From positions 1 through 14,135 of the forward strand of contig JAMCWS010000257.1 of assembly GCA_023480605.1 (NCBI GenBank): 14,135 bases of DNA, read 5' to 3'. Both the position numbers and the translations under genes were made by a program. This DNA comes from a bacterium (GTDB lineage Bacteria > Sumerlaeota > Sumerlaeia > MVZB01). The notes under the pieces were generated by a model. That model was not told the origin of the DNA. It did no database searches and saw only the letters and a program-made list of their open reading frames with translations. Positions 7,062-13,228 of this stretch are shown one piece after another; the first letter of the stretch is position 1, and the number at the start of each line of letters is the position of its first letter.

Positions 7062-7669
7062 TTGGGTACCGGCGCCTCGTGAAGCATCCGGTTCATTTGA
7101 ACCAGTGTTTTGTTGAGCTCGAGCGCCGCTCTTTCCCAACCTTCGCCGGGGGTCGATTTGAACGCCGTCAGGCTGGTTTGCGCATCATTGGCCATCGGTT
7201 CAAGTTTTCGCAGCAGCGCTTCCAGACGTTCCTTGCGTGTCGGTGGCGAATTGCGCGCTTCTTCCGCGAGTTTGTCCATCTGAACGCGATAGAACTGTAG
7301 CAACTTGGTCTTTTGCTTTTCGAATTCCGCTTTACGCCGCAATGAATATTCGTAGCGAGTGGCGGCCGTCAACACCGGGGTCCGGCGCACGTGGGCAACC
7401 AGGGGCGACCCGGGCGTGGTTGGCCGAAGCATTTCGGGCAGCGGCTTGGCGCGTCCGGATTCGACTCGGCGCGTCGCGTTGTTATTGTCGCATCCAGTCA
7501 GAAGCCACAAGACCGCCAGGCATGCGATCAACGCGATCGTTCGCGCCCTTTGATCCGGTTCCGTCCACGATCGGTTGTGTCGTTGGGCAGTCTGTCGTGA
7601 CGTCAAGCTACAGGAAATTCTCGTGTACCGCCTATCCAATAACAAAACATTGTTTTTTTTCGTCACCAT
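7055..7669 (-). CDS. Predicted lipoprotein with coiled-coil domain, unknown function
   Basis: Read on the minus strand, this gives up to 204 residues. The segment TIALIACLAVLWLLTGC (residues 44-60) is a lipoprotein signal with lipobox LTGC, so Cys60 should be acylated and the mature part held at a membrane outside the cytoplasm. Residues 100-200 are charged, helical and coiled-coil-like (RRKAEFEKQKTKLLQFYR, RKERLEALLRKLEPM). The product ends APVPNH. I do not recognise a family. The ATG at 7669 leaves an unusually long N-terminal region before the lipobox. An in-frame TTG at 7606-7604, just behind a weak minus-strand promoter, would give a more normal signal peptide of about 39 residues. The gene points away from the DnaA-box region and its last 7 bp overlap RNase D tail to tail. 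Confidence 0.65.
   Translation of the reverse strand: MVTKKNNVLLLDRRYTRISCSLTSRQTAQRHNRSWTEPDQRARTIALIACLAVLWLLTGCDNNNATRRVESGRAKPLPEMLRPTTPGSPLVAHVRRTPVLTAATRYEYSLRRKAEFEKQKTKLLQFYRVQMDKLAEEARNSPPTRKERLEALLRKLEPMANDAQTSLTAFKSTPGEGWERAALELNKTLVQMNRMLHEAPVPNH
7617..7645 (-). promoter_or_regulatory. Possible promoter of the lipoprotein gene
   Basis: On the minus strand, TTGTTA (7645-7640), a 17-bp spacer and GAGAAT (7622-7617) each match 4 of 6 consensus bases. If real, transcription starts near 7610, inside the longest reading frame, and favours the TTG start at 7606. The match is weak. Confidence 0.3.
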
Positions 7670-7848
7670 TGGTTAACAACCGTTTTTGCCTTGGAATCCT
7701 GATCAACGATAGGTTACGCCATCGCATGGCACACGCCATTAAAAAATCGTATCAGCGTGGCGGTCGGCTGTGAATAGGATGCTCTGGCACGATCCTCGCC
7801 GCCCTCTCTCAATATAAGCTAACCTAAGCCAAATTAAGAATATCTATT

Positions 7849-7857
7849 TTATCCACA
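7849..7857 (+). promoter_or_regulatory. DnaA box TTATCCACA
   Basis: This is a perfect match to the high-affinity DnaA box on the plus strand, following an AT-rich run with several TAAG motifs at 7815-7840. Confidence 0.65.
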
Positions 7858-7872
7858 GGTTGCCCCTATCAT

Positions 7873-7881
7873 TGTGAATAA
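7873..7881 (-). promoter_or_regulatory. DnaA box TTATTCACA
   Basis: It matches TTATNCACA on the minus strand, 15 bp beyond the box at 7849-7857 and in the opposite orientation. Confidence 0.6.
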
Positions 7882-7925
7882 CTCGGTGGAAGCAAATATT
7901 TTTCGGCCTTCCAATAGAGTGATTT

Positions 7926-7945
7926 ATATCATAGATATATGATAT
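7926..7945. repeat. AT-rich inverted repeat, possible DNA unwinding element
   Basis: ATATCAT (7926-7932) and ATGATAT (7939-7945) are perfect inverted arms around a 6-nt centre. The surrounding 7911-7955 is the most AT-rich stretch in the window and lies between the DnaA boxes at 7873 and 8006. Confidence 0.5.
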
Positions 7946-8005
7946 TATTACAGATACACAACTGGACGGTCAATCAAGTCTTTCGCGAGTCGGCCAAGCC
8001 CGGGA

Positions 8006-8014
8006 TGTGAATAA
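8006..8014 (-). promoter_or_regulatory. DnaA box TTATTCACA
   Basis: It matches TTATNCACA on the minus strand and is identical to the box at 7873-7881; the two share TGTGAATAACTC on the plus strand. Confidence 0.6.
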
Positions 8015-8116
8015 CTCTCATCCGATCATGCACTGCGTAATCGCATCGATACAAGGCTCATATCGCGACTTTGAGGAGACCACCGAATCGGGAAATCCCC
8101 GGTTCTCCCCTTTTTT

Positions 8117-8125
8117 TTATCCACA
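8117..8125 (+). promoter_or_regulatory. DnaA box TTATCCACA
   Basis: This perfect box on the plus strand follows a run of T and is itself followed by the partial copy TTATCCCCC at 8128-8136. Confidence 0.65.
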
Positions 8126-8266
8126 TCTTATCCCCCCATCGCCGTCCATTCCCAGCACCATTTCCCCGACTTCCAATCGATCCATGCGGGACCTGTGAAT
8201 GGCGGAGCGATTTATTAAGCTTTTGTTAAGGCATACACATGGTTGCCACATATGAATTTAACAGGC

Positions 8267-8275
8267 TTTTCCACA
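8267..8275 (+). promoter_or_regulatory. DnaA box TTTTCCACA
   Basis: It fits the relaxed consensus TTWTNCACA on the plus strand and is the right-most member of the cluster. Confidence 0.5.
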
Positions 8276-8414
8276 GTATTCAGCTCCCTACGACGATGAC
8301 TTTATATCACAACTTCCCTACAAGTCATATCATTCGTCGCACGGCGATCTCATCCCTCGTCCGCCGGAGGCCGATACGACATCGAGAAACCTTCGACGCG
8401 ACAAGCGACCGAGA

Positions 8415-9467
8415 ATGGCAATGTATACAATATATCGGATGGTTTTGATTCTTTTTGTGTTGATGCTTACTTTGGCCGCGGCCGAGGGGGGGGCGCCAGT
8501 TGCTCCCCCAGCGGAAAGCGTTGTTGTACCACGATTTGCCGTAACGCTGACCCGTGAGAATAATATGCCTTCCTCGCTTCTTCTTCAAATACGGCAGAAT
8601 GGCGAGTTGGACTCGGTCGAATCGGTGGCCGACCTGCTGATTTGGTGGACGACTCCCTCGGGTTTGCGGAGGGCGATGATCATTAAACCGGTGGCGCGCG
8701 GGATCTGGGCCAACGGGATCGACCCAGGGCCGGAGACCGGATTGCATTCAGTGCGCATTTTCGCGATCATTGAGTCGCTCGACCGGCCGGTGAGTCGCGT
8801 GATTGACGAATCGTATACGGTCGAACTGCCGCAACTGTCCGTTCTCCATGGCGATGAGACCATTGTTTTTACGTCCAATACGTCGGGCGATCAATTGCGT
8901 CCGCCACGCGGAGCGAAAACCGAATCCGATAAAAAGATGGGGTATGGCGCCATTGTTGTTCAAATTGCGTTCGGCGCTCTTCTTATTATGCTGATTGGGT
9001 TGGGAGGATTCGTTTTCATCACTCGTCTGCCGCTGCGCCGACGCGTGGGAGGCGTTTTCGCCGCGATGGGCCCCCGGCCGGTAGAGTTGCCACGACTATC
9101 GGCGCAAAATTCTCTGGCTCAGGATGTTCCGGGCAGTGTTGGTGACTCGGCGGCCGAAATTGAGAATGCGGGTCCCGCTCCAGCGGAAAAAGCGAAGGAT
9201 TTCAACGAAGAGGCCGATTTATCGAATCAAGCCGACGTAACGGAAGCCGCTCATTCCCAAAACGAAACGGATTCCGAATCGTCCTCTGATTTAAACGTAT
9301 CGCAAAACCTTCCGGAATCCGGCGCGGATGGCGAAGTGCCAGGAGATGAGGAAGAGGATGCGCCGGCGGCGGCGGCGGCCGCGGAACCGGACGCCGCGCC
9401 TAAAGCCAGCATCGACGCGCGTGATAACGATGACCGCCGCTTCGATCCCAACGACTTGAGTTTCTGA
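8415..9467 (+). CDS. Signal-peptide, single-pass membrane protein with acidic tail, unknown function
   Basis: This 350-residue protein has a signal peptide (1-23, MVLILFVLMLTLAAA) and a beta-rich ectodomain (about 35-160) containing FAVTLTRENN, LLIWWTTPSGLRRAMI and SYTVELPQLSVLHGDETIVF. One membrane helix lies at about 178-204 (AIVVQIAFGALLIMLIGLGGFVFIT), followed by the stop-transfer cluster RLPLRRR. The cytoplasmic tail of about 140 residues is low-complexity and strongly acidic (residues 240-350), with an alanine run near 318-323 and the ending DDRRFDPNDLSF. I recognise no family. The predicted topology is extracytoplasmic ectodomain with cytoplasmic tail. The DNA is less GC-rich than the neighbours. 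ATG 8415 and in-frame ATGs at 8421 and 8439 are all possible starts; none has a strong ribosome site. It is the first gene to the right of the DnaA-box cluster. Confidence 0.75.
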   Translation: MAMYTIYRMVLILFVLMLTLAAAEGGAPVAPPAESVVVPRFAVTLTRENNMPSSLLLQIRQNGELDSVESVADLLIWWTTPSGLRRAMIIKPVARGIWANGIDPGPETGLHSVRIFAIIESLDRPVSRVIDESYTVELPQLSVLHGDETIVFTSNTSGDQLRPPRGAKTESDKKMGYGAIVVQIAFGALLIMLIGLGGFVFITRLPLRRRVGGVFAAMGPRPVELPRLSAQNSLAQDVPGSVGDSAAEIENAGPAPAEKAKDFNEEADLSNQADVTEAAHSQNETDSESSSDLNVSQNLPESGADGEVPGDEEEDAPAAAAAAEPDAAPKASIDARDNDDRRFDPNDLSF

Positions 9468-9495
9468 CGTTCCCGCACCTCGGCGGCCTAACTAC

Positions 9496-9525
9496 TTGAA
9501 AACCACCGACAGCCGGCCGTAAAAT
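9496..9525 (+). promoter_or_regulatory. Good sigma70-type promoter
   Basis: TTGAAA (9496-9501), an 18-bp spacer and TAAAAT (9520-9525) each match 5 of 6 consensus bases. Transcription should start near 9532, about 35 nt before the ATG at 9567. It uses the same 18-bp spacing as the RNase D promoter. Confidence 0.65.
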
Positions 9526-9566
9526 GATTGCCAACGGGATTGGATTTCCACCGGGTGTGAAAACGC

Positions 9567-10112
9567 ATGGATAAAGAACAGCTTCTTTCGATCGGCCGGC
9601 CGCAAAAGATCTGCATGAACTGCAACGCGCCGCTCAGCGTCCTCGAACGTCACCCGAGCATCCTCAAAACCGCACCCAGGAACAGCCTCGAACGTCTTGA
9701 CTACTGCCCCGACTGCTGGCAGCAGATGAAAGACGAAGCCTACGAATCGTTCTGGATCACGCACCGCGTCCCCAAGGAACGCAAGATCCGCCTGACGCGC
9801 AAGGAACGCAGCGCCGCCCTGCGCGTGCTGTTCGAGTCGCTCTGGGACCGGCGCGAAACCGAGGATGTCGGCCCGCACCTCTATTTTTTGGCTCACCTGC
9901 TTATGAAATGGGGCGGGCTTAAGTGGAAGGAAAACCTGAACGACGCACGGGGCGGCGAGGTCGTTGTTTTCGAGGACCCCGCCACGGGCGACCGTATCGA
10001 GCTTGCCGGCGTCGACATCGCCGATGAACGCATGACGGCCATCCAGGGCGAGATCGAGGAATTCCTCCACCAATATGCTCCCGAGGACGACGAGTCGACG
10101 CTCGGAGCCTGA
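9567..10112 (+). CDS. Conserved-looking 181-aa protein with two CxxC pairs, unknown function
   Basis: The N-terminus carries CMNC (C16, C19) and CPDC (C47, C50), which suggests a zinc-binding knuckle with a 27-residue insert. The rest is soluble and mostly helical: a basic stretch, VPKERKIRLTRKERSAALRVLF (about 68-89), then LYFLAHLLMKWGGLKWKENL and an acidic C-terminus (EIEEFLHQYAPEDDES). There is no signal peptide or membrane segment, so it should be cytoplasmic. The sequence has the feel of a lineage-conserved protein, but I cannot name its family. Basic residues plus a zinc knuckle could mean nucleic-acid or ribosome binding, which is only a guess. It has its own promoter at 9496-9525, and the glycosyltransferase gene follows after 43 nt. 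Confidence 0.75.
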   Translation: MDKEQLLSIGRPQKICMNCNAPLSVLERHPSILKTAPRNSLERLDYCPDCWQQMKDEAYESFWITHRVPKERKIRLTRKERSAALRVLFESLWDRRETEDVGPHLYFLAHLLMKWGGLKWKENLNDARGGEVVVFEDPATGDRIELAGVDIADERMTAIQGEIEEFLHQYAPEDDESTLGA

Positions 10113-10155
10113 CGCTTTTCCCATCGTAAAACACTTCCGGCACGCTGGCCCCGGC

Positions 10156-11481
10156 ATGACGAACTTCCGGCCCCGTATATTACAGGTCTGCGCGGTGGAT
10201 TTCACGGCGCGCCATTTCCTGCTGCCATTGATGCGTGCCCAGCGGGAGGCCGGATTCGACGTGCACCTGGCCTGCCATCCCGGTCCGGACGTGCCGGCGC
10301 TCGAAGCCGAAGGCTTTCCCGTTCATCCGGTCGCTTTCGAGCGTAGCATCGATCTTGGGGCGCACGCGCGCGCTTGGGTTCAGCTCGGGCGCCTCCTGCG
10401 CGGCGCCGGAAGGGTCAATCCCAAAGCCGGCTCCACCGCCGCGGGCCGGCGTTCGACGCCGGCCGGTCAAACGGAGCCGGTCTTCGCCGTCGTCCACGCT
10501 CACACGCCCGTTGCGGCGATGATCGCGCGTCCGGCCGCCCGCCGCGCCGGCGTGCCGGTGGTCATTTACACGGCGCACGGCTTTTATTTCCACGACCGAA
10601 TGGCCCCCTGGCTTCGCCGCCTGCATGTGGCGCTCGAGCGCTGGGCGCAACGCCGCGCCGATTACCTCTTCACTCAAAGTGCCGAAGACCTGGAGACAGC
10701 CGTGCGCGAGGGGATCGCGCCCGCCGCACGGGCCGAGGCGATCGGCAATGGGGTGGACCTGGCCCGGTTTGACCGCGGACGCATCTCGCCGGCGCGGCTT
10801 GAGCGGACCCGTCGCGAGTTGGGCCTCGAAGGGAACGGCGGCCCACTGGTCATTATGATCGGCCGCCTGGTGCGCGAGAAAGGGGTGATCGAATTCCTCC
10901 AGGCGCTGGCCGAAGTGCGTCGCGCCCACGCCGGCGCCCAGGCATTGATCATCGGCGAGGCGTTGCCCAGCGACCGCGCCGGCGCCGCGGAAGACATCCG
11001 CCGCCTGGCCGCCGCGCTGGGCCTGACCGAGGCGGGCCGACCGGCCGTTATTTTCACCGGCTTGCGCCGCGACGTTCCCGAGTTGCTGGCCCTGGGCGAC
11101 GTCTTCTGCCTGCCGTCGTGGCGCGAGGGGATGCCGCGGTCGATCATCGAGGCGATGGCGGCGGGGCTGCCGGTGGTGGCCAGCGCCATCCGCGGCTGCC
11201 GCGAGGAGGTGGCCGAGGGCGAGACGGGCCTGCTCGTGCCGCCGCGTGACGTCGGCGCGCTCGCCGGGGCGCTCGGGCGGCTGGCCGCCGACCCCGCCCT
11301 TCGCGCGCGACTGGGGGCCGCCGGCCGGCGCCGGGCCGAGGCTCTCTACGACGAGGAACGGGTGGTGGCCCGGCAGATGGCCCGGCTGCGCATCTTGTTT
11401 GCCGAGAAGAGCCTTGCCTGGCCCCCGGCCGGGCCGGGCGGCGCTTCGCCGCAGGGCGCCGTCGATTTACGAGGGGCTTGA
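10156..11481 (+). CDS. Glycosyltransferase family 4 (GT-B fold)
   Basis: This 441-residue protein has both Rossmann-like halves of a GT4 enzyme. The N-terminal half has ILQVCAVDFTARHFLLPLMRA and the acceptor-side VVHAHTPVAAMIARPAARRAG and YTAHGFYFHD. The C-terminal half has the nucleotide-sugar motifs IGRLVREKG (R237, K242), VIFTGLRRDVPELLALGDVFCLPS and EGMPRSIIEAMAAGLP, the EX7E motif with E324 and E332. The likely role is sugar transfer onto a polysaccharide or lipid carrier at the inner face of the membrane; donor and acceptor cannot be read. I prefer ATG 10156 because ILQVCAVD should sit near the N-terminus; an in-frame ATG at 10075 would overlap the previous gene by 38 nt. Two oddities are a low-complexity insert at about 85-108, whose DNA forms a perfect hairpin, and a Gly/Pro-rich C-terminal tail. 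Confidence 0.9.
   Translation: MTNFRPRILQVCAVDFTARHFLLPLMRAQREAGFDVHLACHPGPDVPALEAEGFPVHPVAFERSIDLGAHARAWVQLGRLLRGAGRVNPKAGSTAAGRRSTPAGQTEPVFAVVHAHTPVAAMIARPAARRAGVPVVIYTAHGFYFHDRMAPWLRRLHVALERWAQRRADYLFTQSAEDLETAVREGIAPAARAEAIGNGVDLARFDRGRISPARLERTRRELGLEGNGGPLVIMIGRLVREKGVIEFLQALAEVRRAHAGAQALIIGEALPSDRAGAAEDIRRLAAALGLTEAGRPAVIFTGLRRDVPELLALGDVFCLPSWREGMPRSIIEAMAAGLPVVASAIRGCREEVAEGETGLLVPPRDVGALAGALGRLAADPALRARLGAAGRRRAEALYDEERVVARQMARLRILFAEKSLAWPPAGPGGASPQGAVDLRGA
10444..10464. repeat. Perfect 9-bp-arm hairpin inside the glycosyltransferase gene
   Basis: GGCCGGCGT (10444-10452) and ACGCCGGCC (10456-10464) are perfect inverted arms around TCG. It lies in the stretch coding the low-complexity loop at about residues 85-108, between the first two beta-alpha units, where the fold tolerates inserts. 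It may be a remnant of a small palindromic element kept in frame. Confidence 0.5.
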
Positions 11482-11868
11482 AATCGGCGCCGGAAAAGGC
11501 CATGATGGATGCGAATGCCAAACCGGCATGCTGTAAATAATGTCTGAATCGAGCGATCGGTCCGGCGGTGAGCGAAAAACCCCGGACTGCCCCGTCGTCG
11601 GTGTCGCCCTCGGCGAGGCTGCAACCACGATACGGCGGCAACCTGTGGATCAGCCCCCGATTTCCCCGGCGGCTGACGCCGCGGGGGCGAGCGCGGCCGC
11701 TTGTCAAGTAATCCGGCTTTTACTTGCATCGGTGAGTTCCGGCGAGTAAAACTATTAAGCTGCCGCGAAATTTGCGCGCGCGGCGACGCCGGTTTTGCGC
11801 GGTCGCTCGGTCTGGGGCCGCCCGGTTACGCACCGGCCGACGAATGGACACGACAGGCACGACATCCA
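11482..11868. other. Non-coding spacer between glycosyltransferase and DnaJ-like/TPR gene
   Basis: This 387-bp spacer has no convincing gene. It contains the GC hairpin at 11664-11687 and a weak promoter candidate, TTGCAT (11724-11729) with a 17-bp spacer and TAAAAC (11747-11752). The frame of the next gene is open back to a TTG at 11701, but the extra 56 residues resemble no J-domain leader, so I treat this part as leader or promoter DNA. Confidence 0.5.
11664..11687 (+). terminator. GC-rich hairpin, possible terminator of the glycosyltransferase transcript
   Basis: The arms are 11664-11673 and 11678-11687, 10 nt each with one mismatch, around a TGAC loop. There is no T-tract, and it lies about 180 bp after the stop, so its function is uncertain. 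Confidence 0.3.
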
Positions 11869-13206
11869 GTGGCAGATAACAACGGAAAAAGCGCGTATGT
11901 GATTCTGGGATTGCACAAGGGGGCGACGGCGGACGAGATCAAAAAGGCCTACGTCGCCCTGGTCAAGAAATACGATCCGGAAAAACACACTGAACGCTTC
12001 ATGGTCATCCAAAAGGCCTTCGACCGGCTCAAAGAACCCGCGAGCCGCGCCCAGGAGGACGTGCGGACCTTCAACTATATCAAAGGCGAGTTTTTCTTTA
12101 ACAAAGAAGAGCGCATCGAGATCACCGACATTCAACTCACCCAGGGACTTGAACAACTTGAAAGCCGGAAAAAGAAGGGAGAGATCGCCCCCGAGGAGGC
12201 CGATAAGAAATTGATCCAGGCCTACATGGTTCGTTCCTGGAAAAATGTTCAGAAGAAGTTGTGGGCCGAGGCCATTCAGGATTGGAAGCGCGTCCTGACC
12301 CTCGACCCCACCCACCGCCGCGCCAAGAACAACCTGCTCTACAGCTACATCACCCTGGGCTATTCTTACGCCAGCCACGGCCTCTACGACGAAGCGCTGG
12401 AAGTCTGGACCAACGCCTCGCAGATGAATCCCGACGACGCGGCCATCATCCACAACCTCGCCTTGGCCTGCGAGCACGCCGGCCACATGCCCGAGGCGGG
12501 CAATTACTGGAAGGAAACCGTCAAGCGCTGGCGGGCGCAGCTCGAACGCGAGCCCGACAACGACTATCTCAAGAACTGCATCATCGAGGTGTTGCGCGAG
12601 CACACCGGCAGCGAGGAAATCCCGACCAGCGACGGCCAGCAGAAGGCGGCGCCGGCGGGCGCCGCGCCGCGCGCCAAGGCGGCCAAGAGCATCGACGATT
12701 ATCGCGAGATCCTAAAACTCAATCCCGAGGATTTCGAGGCCCACTTCAAGATCGCCAGCATCCTGATGAACGAGCACAAATGGGCCGAGGCCACGCGGGA
12801 ACTCCAGGTCCTGCAACGCAAGCACCCGCGCAACATCGAGGTCATGAACCTGCTGGGGTGGGGCCTGCTCAACGACGGCAAGGTCGACGACGCCTTCATG
12901 ATCTGGCGCAAGGCCCGCGTCATCGATCCCAAGAGCCACCTGATCAACACCTCACTCATCCAGGCCCACATGACGATGGGGCGGATGCTGCGCCAGAAGG
13001 GCCACTACACACCCAGCCTGGTGCATTTCAAGGCCCTGCAGCGCTACCAGCCCAACAGCGCCGAGGTGCGTTACGAGATCGGCAAGACCTACCAGATGCA
13101 GGGCAACGAGCGTTCGGCCTTCCTGGAATACACGGAGGTGTTGCGCCTGGATCCCAAGCACAGGGAAGCGCGCAACGGCCTTTCCAGCCTGAAACTGCGC
13201 CGGTGA
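11869..13206 (+). CDS. J-like domain (DPE instead of HPD) fused to TPR repeats
   Basis: From GTG 11869 the product has 445 residues. Residues 8-54 align with a J-domain: SAYVILGLHKGATADEIKKAYVALVKKYDPEKH...FMVIQKAFDRL. The Hsp70-activating HPD tripeptide is DPE (36-38) at the exact position, so DnaK ATPase stimulation is not expected. A linker (55-115) is followed by TPR-like helix pairs over about 117-250 and 275-435, such as WAEAIQDWKRVLTLDPTHRRAK, YDEALEVWTNASQMNPDD and NERSAFLEYTEVLRLDPKHREA. They are split by an Ala/Pro/Lys-rich linker at 255-273. TPR arrays bind proteins, so a scaffold role is likely. There is no signal peptide or membrane segment. The GTG start is chosen because the J-like domain begins directly after it; no good ribosome site is seen. 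Confidence 0.82.
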   Translation: MADNNGKSAYVILGLHKGATADEIKKAYVALVKKYDPEKHTERFMVIQKAFDRLKEPASRAQEDVRTFNYIKGEFFFNKEERIEITDIQLTQGLEQLESRKKKGEIAPEEADKKLIQAYMVRSWKNVQKKLWAEAIQDWKRVLTLDPTHRRAKNNLLYSYITLGYSYASHGLYDEALEVWTNASQMNPDDAAIIHNLALACEHAGHMPEAGNYWKETVKRWRAQLEREPDNDYLKNCIIEVLREHTGSEEIPTSDGQQKAAPAGAAPRAKAAKSIDDYREILKLNPEDFEAHFKIASILMNEHKWAEATRELQVLQRKHPRNIEVMNLLGWGLLNDGKVDDAFMIWRKARVIDPKSHLINTSLIQAHMTMGRMLRQKGHYTPSLVHFKALQRYQPNSAEVRYEIGKTYQMQGNERSAFLEYTEVLRLDPKHREARNGLSSLKLRR

Positions 13207-13208
13207 TT

Positions 13209-13226
13209 CGCGCGCCCCGGCGCGCG
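13209..13226. terminator. GC hairpin between two convergent genes
   Basis: CGCGCGC (13209-13215) pairs with GCGCGCG (13220-13226) around CCCG, filling most of the 22-bp gap between the TPR stop and the esterase stop. It could serve both strands but has no T-tract on either side. Confidence 0.4.
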
Positions 13227-13228
13227 GT

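Larger units (their letters stand above)
7670..8414. other. Candidate chromosomal replication origin (oriC): DnaA-box cluster in AT-richer DNA
   Basis: This 745-bp stretch has no convincing gene. Nonamers matching the DnaA-box consensus TTWTNCACA are at 7849-7857 (+, TTATCCACA), 7873-7881 (-, TTATTCACA), 8006-8014 (-, TTATTCACA), 8117-8125 (+, TTATCCACA) and 8267-8275 (+, TTTTCCACA). Weaker sites are at 7769-7777 (-, one mismatch) and 8194-8202 (-, two mismatches). By base frequency, far fewer than one match is expected in this length. An AT-rich inverted repeat at 7926-7945 sits inside the cluster and could be the unwinding element. The flanking genes diverge from it. No dnaA, dnaN, gidA or parAB gene is visible. 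Other readings are a DnaA-titrating locus or a DnaA-controlled promoter region. Confidence 0.6.

Noticed and set aside
7237..7773. 178-aa plus-strand frame opposite the lipoprotein
   Set aside because: The minus-strand frame has a signal peptide, lipobox and coherent helical domain; this frame has none.
8007..8198. 63-aa open frame within the DnaA-box region
   Set aside because: It is Ser/Pro-rich with no motif or ribosome site, and two DnaA boxes overlap it; chance is the simplest reading.
8239..8448. 69-aa open frame running into the start of the 8415 gene
   Set aside because: No coding signal; it overlaps a DnaA box and the start of a better supported gene.
11647..11655. DnaA-box-like TGTGGATCA, also present near 7050
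   Set aside because: Isolated single-mismatch copies outside the cluster, expected by chance.
11701..11868. 56-residue N-terminal extension of the J-like/TPR protein from TTG 11701
   Set aside because: It does not resemble any domain leader; the J-like domain begins directly after GTG 11869.
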